From NCBI GenBank assembly GCA_006844765.1, contig SPJV01000214.1, positions 1 to 64,000 of the forward strand: 64,000 nt of DNA, given 5' to 3'. The DNA is from Alphaproteobacteria bacterium. GTDB lineage: Bacteria > Pseudomonadota > Alphaproteobacteria > UBA8366 > Aestuariispiraceae. Positions 9,309 to 18,458 of this stretch are shown one piece after another. The notes below the pieces were generated by a model. The model was not told the origin of the DNA, searched no databases, and was given only the letters and a program-made list of their open reading frames with translations. The first letter of the stretch is position 1; every line of letters begins with the position of its first letter. The position numbers and the translations under genes were made by a program.

Positions 9309-9696
9309 TCATTTCCAGTGTTTGCGCAGCCTCTGCTTCATCATAAGGCTGCGGTGTCCCAGCGCCCCATACGGGACCCGGCCATGCCGCATCACCCTCG
9401 TACCGCATGATGATATGCACGTGAAGCTGTGGCACCATGTTGCCAAGCGTCGCAACATTCGTCTTATCCGCCCCCCAAGCCTTCTGCATTTCAGATGACA
9501 TATGTGCGATTTCACCCATCAACTGAATCTGCTCCACGGGCGGCAGATCATGGATTTCTCGAAGATCAGGAATCTGCGGCACCAGAATGATCCAGGGAAA
9601 TCGATTGTCGTTCATCAATAAGATCGTGCACAGATCAAACTCGCCTGCGGGGAGCGTATCAGCAACAAGTTGTGGGTGAAGTTCAAACCTAGACAT
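9283..9696 (-). CDS. HIT family protein (histidine triad)
   Basis: 137 residues, a typical small HIT hydrolase or transferase of nucleotide conjugates. The diagnostic triad is in QLHVHIIMRYEGD, where the third histidine position of the classic HxHxH is replaced (H-V-H-I-I-M), a variant common in proteobacterial members. N-terminal NDNRFPWIILVPQ fits the family. The 3' end overlaps the convergent gene at 9039-9308. Upstream, between this gene and psuG, lie three short GC palindromes. Substrate unknown. Confidence 0.88.
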   Translation of the reverse strand: MSRFELHPQLVADTLPAGEFDLCTILLMNDNRFPWIILVPQIPDLREIHDLPPVEQIQLMGEIAHMSSEMQKAWGADKTNVATLGNMVPQLHVHIIMRYEGDAAWPGPVWGAGTPQPYDEAEAAQTLEMISGCLRVE

Positions 9697-9718
9697 AAAT
9701 GGGTATCCTGAGCTCTCT

Positions 9719-9780
9719 GGGCGGCGCCCTTTAAAATATGGGGGCGACGCCCTTTTGTTATCTGGGCAACAGCCCTTTTT
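9719..9780. repeat. Three tandem GGGC-loop-GCCC palindromes
   Basis: GGGC starts at 9719, 9742 and 9764, each closed by GCCC after 3-4 bases and followed on the plus strand by 3 to 5 T residues. Period is 22-23 bp with AT-rich spacers. On the plus strand they look like serial weak terminators; on the minus strand they form three small hairpins in the 5' leader of the HIT gene. Which strand matters cannot be decided here. Confidence 0.6.
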
Positions 9781-9792
9781 CGTAGGCTGGTA

Positions 9793-10719
9793 TTACCCAG
9801 CGCATTCGTAATATGCGCACGCGATCTCCCCAGCCAAGCGCGCATTGTCCAGCAATAGGGCATGATTCGCATCAATCGTCCGCCCGCCGGACGCCTCAGC
9901 TATACGCCCTAAGAGATACGGCGTCACGGCTTTCCCTATAATCCCATTAGCCTCTGCCTCATCCAAGGCGGTGGTTATCCAGTCTTCGACCAACTGTCTT
10001 GGCAGTGCCGCCTCAGCCGGCGCTGGATTACACACAAGTAGCCCGCCGAGTTCCAAAGCCCAATGCGCCTTAGCAACGCCAGCGATTGCCGCAGCCCCAT
10101 CTATCCGCCGCGGCGCCGGAATGCCGGACTCCCTGACCTGAAAAGCCGGCAGTTCATCAGTCCCTTCACAGAGTACTGGCACCCCCAGAGCTTCCAAAAC
10201 CTCCAGCGTTTTGGGTAAGTCGAGGATGCTTTTCGCGCCTGATGCCACGACAAGAACCGGTGTTCTCGAAAGTTCCGACAGATCAGCGGAGATATCAAAG
10301 CTCTCCGAAGCACCGCGATGGACGCCGCCAATGCCACCGGTTGCAAAAACCTTAATCCCGGCCTTCTGCGCCAGGATCATTGTCGCGGCCACCGTCGTCG
10401 CACCGTCAGCGCCGGAGGCAAGACAGGCTCCCAGGTCGCGCCGGCTGAGTTTTTCGACCTCGCCACTTCGTGCAAAACGCTCCAGGCTTTTGTCGTCCAG
10501 TCCAATACGCACGAAGCCGCCGGATACTGCGATGATAGCGGGGATCGCACCCGCAGCCCGCACGGCATCTGACATCGCCGCAGCAGTTTCGAGGTTGCGT
10601 GGATAGGGCAATCCGTGAGAAATCACTGTGGACTCCAGCGCCACAACCGGCCTGGCTGCCGCGAGGGCGTCCCGGACCTCCGGATCGAAACGGAATATAT
10701 CTGCTATCTTGTCTGTCAT
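9793..10719 (-). CDS. psuG: Pseudouridine-5'-phosphate glycosidase
   Basis: 308 residues from the ATG at 10719; the longer open frame upstream would run into the divergent gene and has no family match. The enzyme cleaves pseudouridine 5'-phosphate to uracil and ribose 5-phosphate. Family blocks are present: VVALESTVISHGLPYP with the catalytic Glu, KLSRRDLG with a Lys, FATGGIGGVHRG, and GAKSILDLPKTLEVLE with the second Lys. The usual partner kinase PsuK is not adjacent; instead a glycerate kinase is divergent 41 bp away. Confidence 0.95.
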   Translation of the reverse strand: MTDKIADIFRFDPEVRDALAAARPVVALESTVISHGLPYPRNLETAAAMSDAVRAAGAIPAIIAVSGGFVRIGLDDKSLERFARSGEVEKLSRRDLGACLASGADGATTVAATMILAQKAGIKVFATGGIGGVHRGASESFDISADLSELSRTPVLVVASGAKSILDLPKTLEVLEALGVPVLCEGTDELPAFQVRESGIPAPRRIDGAAAIAGVAKAHWALELGGLLVCNPAPAEAALPRQLVEDWITTALDEAEANGIIGKAVTPYLLGRIAEASGGRTIDANHALLLDNARLAGEIACAYYECAG

Positions 10720-10760
10720 GCGGATGAGAATACGACGCGCCATAGGGGGACGCCAAGCAA

Positions 10761-12029
10761 ATGACGCCACCAGACAATCCAGAAGCGCTGCTGCGCGCCA
10801 TGTTCGACGCCGCCGTCGCATCCGCCCAACCGGATATCTGCGTGCCGCCTGCCCTGCCTGACCCGCCGAAGGGCCGCACTGTCGTGCTTGGCGGCGGTAA
10901 AGCATCAGCAGCAATGGCCCGTGCGATCGAGAAAAATTGGGACGGTCCCTTGGAAGGGCTGATTGTCACCCGCTATGGCTATTCTGTTCCCTGCGAGAGA
11001 ATCGAGATCGTAGAAGCGGCCCATCCCGTCCCGGATGCTGCGGGAGAAGTCGCCGCCCGGCGCTTGTTGGAGATCGCCGAGGGCTTAGGCCCGGACGATC
11101 TTGTGATCGCCCCCATTTCCGGTGGTGGGTCAGCGCTTTTGACACTACCGGCCCCTGGCATTTCGCTGGAGGACAAACAGCAGCTTAATCGCCAGCTCTT
11201 GGCATCCGGTGCGACGATCACGGAAATCAATTGCGTCCGTCGTCATCTCTCCGCCATCAAGGGGGGGCGTCTCGCCGCTGCTGCTTATCCGGCCCGTGTT
11301 GTCTCCATCCTGATTTCGGATGTTCCGGGCGACGATCCGGCGGATATTGCATCCGGCCCCATGGTTGGTGATCCGACAGATTTCGCAGCCGCGCGGGATA
11401 TTCTTTCGCGAAAGGGCATTACCCCGCCCGACGCTATCGCTCGCCACCTGGACGCCGCGCAGGAAGAAACACCGAAGCCGGATGATCCGATCTTTGCCAA
11501 CAACGAAGTTCGGATCGCCGCCGCGCCACTGCTGGCCCTGCAGGCAGCCGCCAAGGTCGCAGAACAAGCCGGGGTCACCCCCTTGATTCTAGGCGATGCC
11601 TTGGAGGGCGAGTCTCGCGAGCTTGGGACAGCCATGGCGGGGATTGCGCGCTCTGCTCAACGCCACGGTATGCCGGCAAAGCCACCCTGTGTGCTGCTGT
11701 CGGGCGGTGAGACCACCGTGACGATCCAGGGGGACGGTGTCGGTGGACCAAACGCGGAGTTCATGCTCTCCCTCGCCGTCGCGCTAGAGGGGGCACCAGG
11801 TATCTGGGCTGCTGCCGGTGACACGGATGGGGTCGATGGCGCTGCTGATGTCGCGGGCGCGGTCATCGGCCCTGACATTCTGAACCGAGCGGCCAATCAG
11901 GGTCTCAACCCCCGGGAAGAACTTGCCCGCAACAACGCGCATGGTTTTTTCGAAGCCGTTGATGCGCAGATTGTCCCAGGCCCCACACGGACGAATGTGA
12001 ATGACTTTCGGGCGATCTTGATCACCTGA
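10761..12029 (+). CDS. Glycerate kinase (DUF4147/MOFRL type)
   Basis: 422 residues. This family phosphorylates D-glycerate, generally giving 2-phosphoglycerate; it is often mislabelled hydroxypyruvate reductase (ttuD). Visible are the N-terminal VVLGGGKASAAMARA nucleotide-binding turn, APISGGGSALLTLP, the ISDVPGDDPADIASGP block and the C-terminal MOFRL part LLSGGETTVTIQGDG-x-GGPNAEF. GGGGGA precedes the ATG. It is divergent from psuG, with 41 bp between starts, and is followed by a same-strand class II aldolase gene 110 bp downstream. Confidence 0.92.
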   Translation: MTPPDNPEALLRAMFDAAVASAQPDICVPPALPDPPKGRTVVLGGGKASAAMARAIEKNWDGPLEGLIVTRYGYSVPCERIEIVEAAHPVPDAAGEVAARRLLEIAEGLGPDDLVIAPISGGGSALLTLPAPGISLEDKQQLNRQLLASGATITEINCVRRHLSAIKGGRLAAAAYPARVVSILISDVPGDDPADIASGPMVGDPTDFAAARDILSRKGITPPDAIARHLDAAQEETPKPDDPIFANNEVRIAAAPLLALQAAAKVAEQAGVTPLILGDALEGESRELGTAMAGIARSAQRHGMPAKPPCVLLSGGETTVTIQGDGVGGPNAEFMLSLAVALEGAPGIWAAAGDTDGVDGAADVAGAVIGPDILNRAANQGLNPREELARNNAHGFFEAVDAQIVPGPTRTNVNDFRAILIT

Positions 12030-12140
12030 GGAAACAGACTTTGTCTGGTTCTCTCTTCAGCTTTTCCTTCCGCCGCTTTCATTCTCGGGCTAGGCTTTCC
12101 CGTACATTGACGCGCAATTGATGCTCAGGGGGAAATGCAC

Positions 12141-12908
12141 ATGTCCGCGACGCTACAGACTGCCAATGATCAAGGGTTCGATCTCGCTGAGTGGGAACTG
12201 CGGGTCGACCTCGCAGCCCTGCACCGGCTCTATGTCCATTTCGGGATGACCGATCTGATTTATACCCATCTTTCGGCGCGTGTGCCGGGGGAGCCCAATC
12301 ACTATCTGATCAAGGCCGATGAGCTGTTGATGGACGAAGTGACCGCGTCCAACCTGATGAAGGTGGATATGGACGGAAATGTGGTCTCCGGCGATCATCC
12401 GCCGAACCGGGCGGGCCATCTGATCCACACTGCCCTGCTGAACGCCCGACTGGACCTGAACGTCTTTGCCCATACCCATAGTCGCGCCGGGGCTGCGGTC
12501 TCCGCCATGAAGGATGGGCTGATGCCGCTTTCCCAACATGCCAATCTGGTCCTGCCCGCTGTCAGCTATCACGCTTATCAGGATGTGACATCAGCAGAGG
12601 ATGAATGTGCCGCCCTCGCCCGCGACTTCCCCGCAGGAAAATATGTGATGGTGATGGAGAACCATGGTCTGTTGGCCGGGGGACGCAGCGTCGCGGAATG
12701 TTTCTACTACCTCTATTTCACGGAGATGGCCTGCAAGATTCAGGTCGATGTCCTGTCGTCGGGTCGAGAGCCCATCCTGGTATCGGACGAGATCGTCCAG
12801 GGCCTTTTCCATGATGGCGGCGCGCCGGAAACACCGCCAACCGGTCTCCGCGCCTGGCCCGCGATGCGCCGCATGCTGGATCGGAAGTGGCCGGACTATA
12901 AGGACTAG
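12141..12908 (+). CDS. Class II aldolase/adducin family protein
   Basis: About 255 residues. The fold carries a zinc site: FAHTHSRAGAAVS gives the HxH pair and ENHGLLAGG a further histidine; NRAGHLIHTALL and YHAYQDV are also typical. Members cleave or epimerise sugar phosphates, but this subgroup of longer proteins has uncertain substrates. I choose the ATG at 12141 because AGGGGGAA is then 6 bases away; the ATG at 12135 is too close. A strong terminator follows the stop codon. Confidence 0.88.
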   Translation: MSATLQTANDQGFDLAEWELRVDLAALHRLYVHFGMTDLIYTHLSARVPGEPNHYLIKADELLMDEVTASNLMKVDMDGNVVSGDHPPNRAGHLIHTALLNARLDLNVFAHTHSRAGAAVSAMKDGLMPLSQHANLVLPAVSYHAYQDVTSAEDECAALARDFPAGKYVMVMENHGLLAGGRSVAECFYYLYFTEMACKIQVDVLSSGREPILVSDEIVQGLFHDGGAPETPPTGLRAWPAMRRMLDRKWPDYKD

Positions 12909-12933
12909 CGTCTGTTCCTATAAGCGGCCTCAG

Positions 12934-12965
12934 AAGCCGAGGTCGCCTAACCCCCCTCGGCTTTT
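12934..12965 (+). terminator. Intrinsic terminator after class II aldolase gene
   Basis: A 9-bp perfect stem AAGCCGAGG / CCTCGGCTT with a 12-base loop ends in TTTT. It sits 25 bp after the stop codon and touches the stop of the convergent membrane-subunit gene. Confidence 0.8.
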
Positions 12966-13917
12966 AGACGGCGCGTTCGCCATAATACAGGGTCACGCTA
13001 TGCCGGGCTTCTGCGAAAAACAGCCAGCGTTCCATCGCAATACCGACACCTGTCGTCAGAATAGCAACCACGAAGATCACATCATTGATCCAAAGGGATT
13101 GCGAGGATGCGAAGAAGACCAGCAGGAGGGGATATAGGAAGCCTGCCATCATTGACATGCGCACCAGCCGACCAGCTGCATTCCTATCCAGCCGTCCGCC
13201 CATTTCTTCTGTCAGGTAATTGCCTTCCGTGTGCGGGGCTTCCAGCAGATGCGCGGTCTCCCCCTCCTTCGCAAGGCCGGTCGCGGTTTCCGCTGTCGAG
13301 ACAATGCGCTGACGCATGACCGCCCGCCGGTAGCCAAGCTTCACCAAGGCGCCGAAGACCAGAAGGATCATCGTCACCCATTGTATCATATTGGTGAAGT
13401 ACCCTCCCATATAAGCGAGCGCACAGAGCAGCACACTACCCGTCACCAGGGCCATCGCCAGATAGGATGCCGGTGTCCAGGCGGTCGCCCAGGCGGGGAT
13501 CGTCTTCAAGGACGCGTAGATCATCGATGTGCAATAGACCGTGACGACAGCGCCCACCAGGGTAAGTCCGCCCGCCACCTGCTCTGCTAAACTCAATACC
13601 TCCGGGTTCTGCCAGCGCAGGAAGCCATAGACGACAAGCGGCGCATAGGTCGCGAGAGCAGCCACCCCTTCCCGGCTGAGCCAGGAGCTCCGCCATTGCG
13701 TCAAGGCCCGCCAGGCGCGCTCCGGATGACCCAGATGGAAGGTTGAGGCCAACAAGCCACCGGTGATCAGCACCAGGGACAGGCCAAAGACCATCGCCGT
13801 CGCTGCCGGGGTCCGCGGCACATAGCCCAACATATCAAACAAAGTGAACAGGAAGATCAGCCCATAGCCCGCGCCGGAGGCAACGGTGAACAGAATGACG
13901 GATTTTGCCGGATGCAT
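12964..13917 (-). CDS. soeC: SoeC/DmsC-type membrane anchor subunit
   Basis: 317 residues, about eight hydrophobic helices, beginning SVILFTVASGAGYGLIFLF. It matches the DmsC family of quinone-reacting anchors of molybdopterin oxidoreductases. The conserved FHLGHPERAWRAL motif after the second helix is typical of the family. Between helices six and seven lies a hydrophilic loop of roughly 40 residues (EGETAHLLEAPHTEGN region). Last gene of the soeA-soeB-soeC order, 21 bp after soeB. It should pass electrons between the FeS subunit and the quinone pool. Confidence 0.85.
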   Translation of the reverse strand: MHPAKSVILFTVASGAGYGLIFLFTLFDMLGYVPRTPAATAMVFGLSLVLITGGLLASTFHLGHPERAWRALTQWRSSWLSREGVAALATYAPLVVYGFLRWQNPEVLSLAEQVAGGLTLVGAVVTVYCTSMIYASLKTIPAWATAWTPASYLAMALVTGSVLLCALAYMGGYFTNMIQWVTMILLVFGALVKLGYRRAVMRQRIVSTAETATGLAKEGETAHLLEAPHTEGNYLTEEMGGRLDRNAAGRLVRMSMMAGFLYPLLLVFFASSQSLWINDVIFVVAILTTGVGIAMERWLFFAEARHSVTLYYGERAV

Positions 13918-13938
13918 AGTCTTGATCCTTCTTCCGGG

Positions 13939-14691
13939 CTAAACTGACAACACGCGATCGAGCCACTTTGAGATCAAGCTGCCCTTGTCTTTGGCAGCTG
14001 CCGCAAGCGACTTTTCTTCGCCCGTACCATCGCCAGCAGCACTACGCGGACGCGGCGGCAAATAGCGGTTTACAGGCTCGCAACCCTGTTCAGGCATAAG
14101 CTGATACCCGCCCCGCGCCGCCGACAATTTGGAAACATCAGAGTTTGGATCCCCCAAATCACCGAAGCTCCGCGCGCCTACCGGGCATGTCGACACACAA
14201 GCCGGGACCCGCATGTCTTCGGGTAGCGCTTCGTTATAGATACGGTCGACACACAGCGTGCATTTTTTCATGACACCGGCATCCGGATCATATTCCCGCG
14301 CGCCGTAAGGGCAGGCCCAGCTGCACAGCTTGCACCCGATGCAATGATCCGCATTGACCAGCACGATCCCATCTTCCGGGCGCTTATACGACGCGCCGGT
14401 CGGACAAACGGTCACGCAAGGCGCATCATCGCAATGCAGGCAGCTTTTCGGGAAATGGACCGTGCGGCTGTCTTTCTTGTCTTCAGAGACGACTTCAAAT
14501 GTATGGATACGGTTAAACCAGACGCCAGCCGGGTCCGCGCCATAGGGATCGCTGTCCGGCAGCGGCGCCGAATGTCCGCCGGTATTCCATTCCTTGCAGT
14601 TCACCGCACAGGCATGGCAGCCGACACAGATATCCAGATCGATCACAAGGCCGAGTTTTACACCGGACCCATTGGTTGGAAGCGATGTCAT
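13939..14691 (-). CDS. soeB: SoeB/DmsB-type four-cluster ferredoxin subunit
   Basis: 250 residues. Four Cys groups for [4Fe-4S] clusters are visible: C22-VG-C25-HA-C28-AVN-C32, then CLHCDDAPCVTVCPTGA, CIGCKLCSWACPYGA, and CTLCVDRI with a later Cys pair in CVSTCPVGA. No signal peptide, so the subunit stays in the cytoplasm. Start and the soeA stop overlap as TAATG, indicating translational coupling. The C-terminal 60 residues after the cluster region are polar and may contact SoeA or SoeC. Confidence 0.92.
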   Translation of the reverse strand: MTSLPTNGSGVKLGLVIDLDICVGCHACAVNCKEWNTGGHSAPLPDSDPYGADPAGVWFNRIHTFEVVSEDKKDSRTVHFPKSCLHCDDAPCVTVCPTGASYKRPEDGIVLVNADHCIGCKLCSWACPYGAREYDPDAGVMKKCTLCVDRIYNEALPEDMRVPACVSTCPVGARSFGDLGDPNSDVSKLSAARGGYQLMPEQGCEPVNRYLPPRPRSAAGDGTGEEKSLAAAAKDKGSLISKWLDRVLSV

Positions 14692-17678
14692 TACGCGTCC
14701 TCCCCTTTATCCGCCTGTCCCGATCGGATTTGGTTCCCATGGCCATCCGGCAATCCGAAGCGGCTGTTTTCCTGCCGATTGCCAACCCATTCGCGATGGG
14801 TCGCAGAGGCCGATCCGGTATCGCTTTCCTTCATGTCAGCACCGTAGCGCAGAATTGAGCGGTCTTTCGGTCCAGCAAGTCTGGGTTCCTGGGTTTCGTC
14901 GAAAAGCGGTTCGGTTTGCCCCGCCGCCGCCTCTGCCTCTGTGCAGGCTTCCAAGCGAACACGCAGATCATACCAAGCGGCCTGCCCCGTGATCGGGTCC
15001 GAGTTGGCATAGCGATAACCATCTTCCCGCGCCGGCAACAGTTCTGAGATCACATGGTTCAGCAGGAAGCCGCGATTGCTCTCCGGCGCCTTGCGATCAA
15101 GGCCCCAGGCGCCTCGGCGCTTACCGATTGCATTCCAGGTCCACACAGTCCCCGGCTCTACCCCATGCATGATCTTGATCTGCGCCTTCACCCTGCCGAA
15201 AGGACTGATGACCCAAACCCAACCGTCATCATCCACCCCAGCGTCTTCCGCCATATCCGGGTGAACGAACAGCCGGTTTCGGGCTGTAATTTGCCGAAGC
15301 CAGGCATTTTGAGATCCCCAGCTATGATACATATGCATCGGGCGCTGAGTGATCGCGCTGATCGGATAATCGTCGCCAGCGGCCTGACGTTCAAACGGCG
15401 GATACCAAAAGGGAATGGGATCAAAATAGGTTTTTACCCGTTCCCGATCCCGCTCCGGCGGTTGATTCGGGCCATGGCCTTCCGCCGCCAGTTGGAACTT
15501 CCGCATCGGCTCCGAATATATCTGCATGACGATGCGATCCGCATTCGGAATCCATCCGGCGTTGTGGGCGTAATCCAGATAGCTGCGATTGGCGTGTTTG
15601 AAATAGACTGCATCATGCGGGAACTCATCACGCCAGAACCCGCCATTATCGACATAGCGTTGCAACTGATCGGGGTTGGGGGCGCCCCGGCAATTCTCCG
15701 TCCCGTCTTCCCCTCGGAAGCCGGCCAAGGGGCCGATCCCCGGCGCGCGTTCATGATTGACGATGTAATCCGGATAGCCGCCGGGATAGCGGGCCTCCCC
15801 TTCCGCATCGACAAAACCGGGGAGCCCGAGCCGGACACCCAGATCAATCAGCACATCCTGAAACGGGCGGACATCGCGGTCCGGTTTGACCACCGGATGA
15901 CGGATCGAATCCGCCGGTCCTTCCGCACCGGAGATCGGGCGATCCAACAGAGAGATACAATCCCAACGCTCCAGATATGTCGTGTCCGGCAATATCAGAT
16001 CTGCATAGGGCACCGTTTCCGAATAAAACGCATCGGAATAGATGATCTTCGGAATCTTGTAGCTGCCGTCATCTTTCTTATCGGTCAGGTAATGCAGTGT
16101 CGCCGGCACATTCATGGAGCTGTTCCAGCCCATATTGGCCATATACATGAACAGGCAATCGACCGGGTAAGGGTCGCCGGCCCAGGCATTATGGATCACC
16201 ATATGCATCAGCCCATGGGCCGCGATCGGGTGTTCCCAGCTATAGGCCTTATCGATGCGCTTTGGCGTGCCATCCGGATCAACCAGCAGGTCTTCCGGTC
16301 CGGTTGGGAAGCCGAGCGGCATACCGCCCAGCGGCGTTCCCGGCTTCACCGTGTGGCCAGCCGGCTTCGGCCCCGGGGGACAGGGGCGCGGGAAAGGTGG
16401 TTTTGCCCGGAACCCGCCTGGAACATCGACGGAGCCGATCAGCATCTGCAGGAGATGCAGGATGCGGCAGGTATTGAAGCCATTGGAATGGGCCGAAATC
16501 CCGCGCATCGCATGCATGGAAACCGGGCTGCCGACCATCTTCTCGTGTCGCCGGCCAGCCCAGTCGGTCCAGGGGATATCTAGTTCAACGCGATTCTCAA
16601 AGGCGGCTTCGGCGATCTCTGCCGCGATCCGACGGATGTCTGCGGCGGGAATGCCGGTTTCCTTGGCAGCGGCTTCGGGGGAATAGCTGTCATCCAGAAA
16701 ACGCTCAGCCATCAGTTGGAAGACCGGCATGGTCTTGGTGCCGTCCGATAGCCTGTATTCACCCACCAGTGCCGGACGAGCATCCTCTTCAAGGGCGGAG
16801 CGTTCCGCTTGATTACCCGCATCCCACAATAGCGGATTGCCATCATGGTCCCGGGCGATCAGGCCATCATCCGGTTTGCCGGGCGCGCGGATCACCAGCC
16901 ATGGTGCATTGGTGTAGCGTGTCAGGTATTCCCAATCGACTTTGTCGGCATTCAGCAACTCATGGATCAACGCGCCGGCAAACAGACCATCTGTCCCTGG
17001 CCGGATACCGACCCATTCATCAGCAATCGCGGAATAGCCCGTCTTAACCGGATTGATCGAAACGAACTTCGCAACACCGCGGGACTTCAACCTGCCCAGG
17101 CCCATCTTGATCGGGTTGGAATCATGATCTTCCGCGACACCAAATAGCAGGAAATAGCGCGTCAGATCCCAATCCGGCTCGCCAAACTCCCAGAAGGCCG
17201 AACCAATACTATAGAGCCCCGCCGCCGCCATATTGACTGAGCAAAACCCACCATGAGCGGCAAAGTTCAAGGTTCCAAACTGATTTGCCCACCAGCCTGT
17301 CAGCGATTGGCTTTGATCGCGCCCGGTAAAGAAGGCCAGCTTTTTCGGGTCCTTGGTGCGAATATCACCAAGCCAATCCGTGGCAAGCGCCAGAGCCTCG
17401 TCCCATTCAATCTCTTCAAACTCTCCGGAACCGCGCGGCCCCACCCGCTTTAAGGGCTTGGTCAGCCGCGCCGGGGAATTGTGCTGCATGATCCCGGCGG
17501 ACCCCTTGCCGCAGAGCACGCCCTTGTTGATCGGGTGATCAGGATTGCCGTCGATATATCGGACCTTGCCATTCTTCAGGTGAACGCGAATACCACAGCG
17601 ACAAGCACACATGTAACAGGTCGTATAGGCCGTCTCGTCCCCTGCCGGCCTCGCCAGCGCAACCTTCTCACTCGACAT
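14691..17678 (-). CDS. soeA: SoeA-type molybdopterin catalytic subunit (putative sulfite dehydrogenase)
   Basis: 995 residues, DMSO-reductase family with bis-MGD cofactor. An N-terminal [4Fe-4S] site is C21-x2-C24-x3-C28-x27-C56. The molybdenum ligand is probably Cys146 in HGGFCSVNM, as in SoeA, PsrA and PhsA and unlike the Ser of DmsA. There is no twin-arginine signal, so the enzyme is cytoplasmic, a hallmark of SoeABC. With exporters and TusA beside it, oxidation of sulfite to sulfate feeding electrons into quinone is the best reading. A polysulfide/thiosulfate reductase or another DmsA-like activity cannot be excluded; those usually have Tat signals. Confidence 0.82.
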   Translation of the reverse strand: MSSEKVALARPAGDETAYTTCYMCACRCGIRVHLKNGKVRYIDGNPDHPINKGVLCGKGSAGIMQHNSPARLTKPLKRVGPRGSGEFEEIEWDEALALATDWLGDIRTKDPKKLAFFTGRDQSQSLTGWWANQFGTLNFAAHGGFCSVNMAAAGLYSIGSAFWEFGEPDWDLTRYFLLFGVAEDHDSNPIKMGLGRLKSRGVAKFVSINPVKTGYSAIADEWVGIRPGTDGLFAGALIHELLNADKVDWEYLTRYTNAPWLVIRAPGKPDDGLIARDHDGNPLLWDAGNQAERSALEEDARPALVGEYRLSDGTKTMPVFQLMAERFLDDSYSPEAAAKETGIPAADIRRIAAEIAEAAFENRVELDIPWTDWAGRRHEKMVGSPVSMHAMRGISAHSNGFNTCRILHLLQMLIGSVDVPGGFRAKPPFPRPCPPGPKPAGHTVKPGTPLGGMPLGFPTGPEDLLVDPDGTPKRIDKAYSWEHPIAAHGLMHMVIHNAWAGDPYPVDCLFMYMANMGWNSSMNVPATLHYLTDKKDDGSYKIPKIIYSDAFYSETVPYADLILPDTTYLERWDCISLLDRPISGAEGPADSIRHPVVKPDRDVRPFQDVLIDLGVRLGLPGFVDAEGEARYPGGYPDYIVNHERAPGIGPLAGFRGEDGTENCRGAPNPDQLQRYVDNGGFWRDEFPHDAVYFKHANRSYLDYAHNAGWIPNADRIVMQIYSEPMRKFQLAAEGHGPNQPPERDRERVKTYFDPIPFWYPPFERQAAGDDYPISAITQRPMHMYHSWGSQNAWLRQITARNRLFVHPDMAEDAGVDDDGWVWVISPFGRVKAQIKIMHGVEPGTVWTWNAIGKRRGAWGLDRKAPESNRGFLLNHVISELLPAREDGYRYANSDPITGQAAWYDLRVRLEACTEAEAAAGQTEPLFDETQEPRLAGPKDRSILRYGADMKESDTGSASATHREWVGNRQENSRFGLPDGHGNQIRSGQADKGEDA

Positions 17679-17705
17679 ATTTCCTGCCCCTTGGCTTCTG
17701 CCCGC

Positions 17706-18455
17706 TTAAACTTTGCGGAACATGTAATTAGCACCCAACCCTGCTGCGACCGCGATCAAGACGGCGACAATACCGAAGATCAGAGGTTCCACATGGGCAA
17801 AACGGTAGATCTGCGCACCAACCCCCACCTTGCTGACGAACAGCGGTGTTGTCTGTGCCCCGATGATCTGGCGATTGGCGATCAACAGCGTTTCGACTGT
17901 GTAGGTCCCAACCGGCACATTTGATGGAATGGCGACGGAGGTCCGGAACAACTTGCCCCGCCGTTCGATCAGCCCCCTGTCACTGACATAGTGCCCAATC
18001 GCAATCTTGTTGCGCAGCAGCGCTTCCTTAAAGACCTCAACGGAGTCTTCAGGCGCATCTTCCGGTCCGCGCATACGGATGTTGTCCGTCCCGATCTGGT
18101 GGCGCGCCCGCGCGGTTGCCGGCAGAGTTACGCCTTCCGGATTGCTTGTCGCGGCGTGGTAGAAGGCCGGGACGCGGCTGAAGGTCATCGCAGCCTGGTT
18201 AATCCACATGCCGGCCACCCGGTCTTTGCGGCGCACCACGACTTCCTCATTCGGGCCAAAGACAACCACGACGATTTCCGCATCATCTTCGTCTTCAAGA
18301 TCGATCGACCCAAAGATCAGAAGCTCAGAGCCGGTAAAATCTGTCGTGATGGCAACCAGATGACGATCAATGTCAGCGATCAGCGGAACCGCGCGCGCCG
18401 CACCTCCTGCGAGGGCGAGACTGGCCGTGATCAGCAGAAACAGGATTGCGCGCAT
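17706..18455 (-). CDS. TIGR02186 family membrane-anchored protein
   Basis: 249 residues. A Sec signal peptide (LITASLALAGGAARAVP) starts it, the bulk is periplasmic and beta-rich (LLIFGSIDLEDEDDAEIVVV), and one C-terminal helix (VAVLIAVAAGLGANYMF) anchors it. This matches the alphaproteobacterial family TIGR02186, of unknown function and habitually next to TauE/SafE permeases. It begins 3 bp after the TauE/SafE stop and precedes soeA by 27 bp, so it is part of the operon. A periplasmic partner or sensor of the exporter is a reasonable inference. Confidence 0.82.
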   Translation of the reverse strand: MRAILFLLITASLALAGGAARAVPLIADIDRHLVAITTDFTGSELLIFGSIDLEDEDDAEIVVVVFGPNEEVVVRRKDRVAGMWINQAAMTFSRVPAFYHAATSNPEGVTLPATARARHQIGTDNIRMRGPEDAPEDSVEVFKEALLRNKIAIGHYVSDRGLIERRGKLFRTSVAIPSNVPVGTYTVETLLIANRQIIGAQTTPLFVSKVGVGAQIYRFAHVEPLIFGIVAVLIAVAAGLGANYMFRKV

Positions 18456-18458
18456 CGC

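Noticed and set aside
12035..12047. CAGAC-TTT-GTCTG hairpin after glycerate kinase
   Set aside because: Five-base stem and only a mixed CT tail; too weak to call.
15054..16583. Long plus-strand open frame (509 codons) across soeA
   Set aside because: Antisense to a clear molybdoenzyme; composition (Arg/Ile/His-rich, no motif) is what a GC-rich reverse strand gives.
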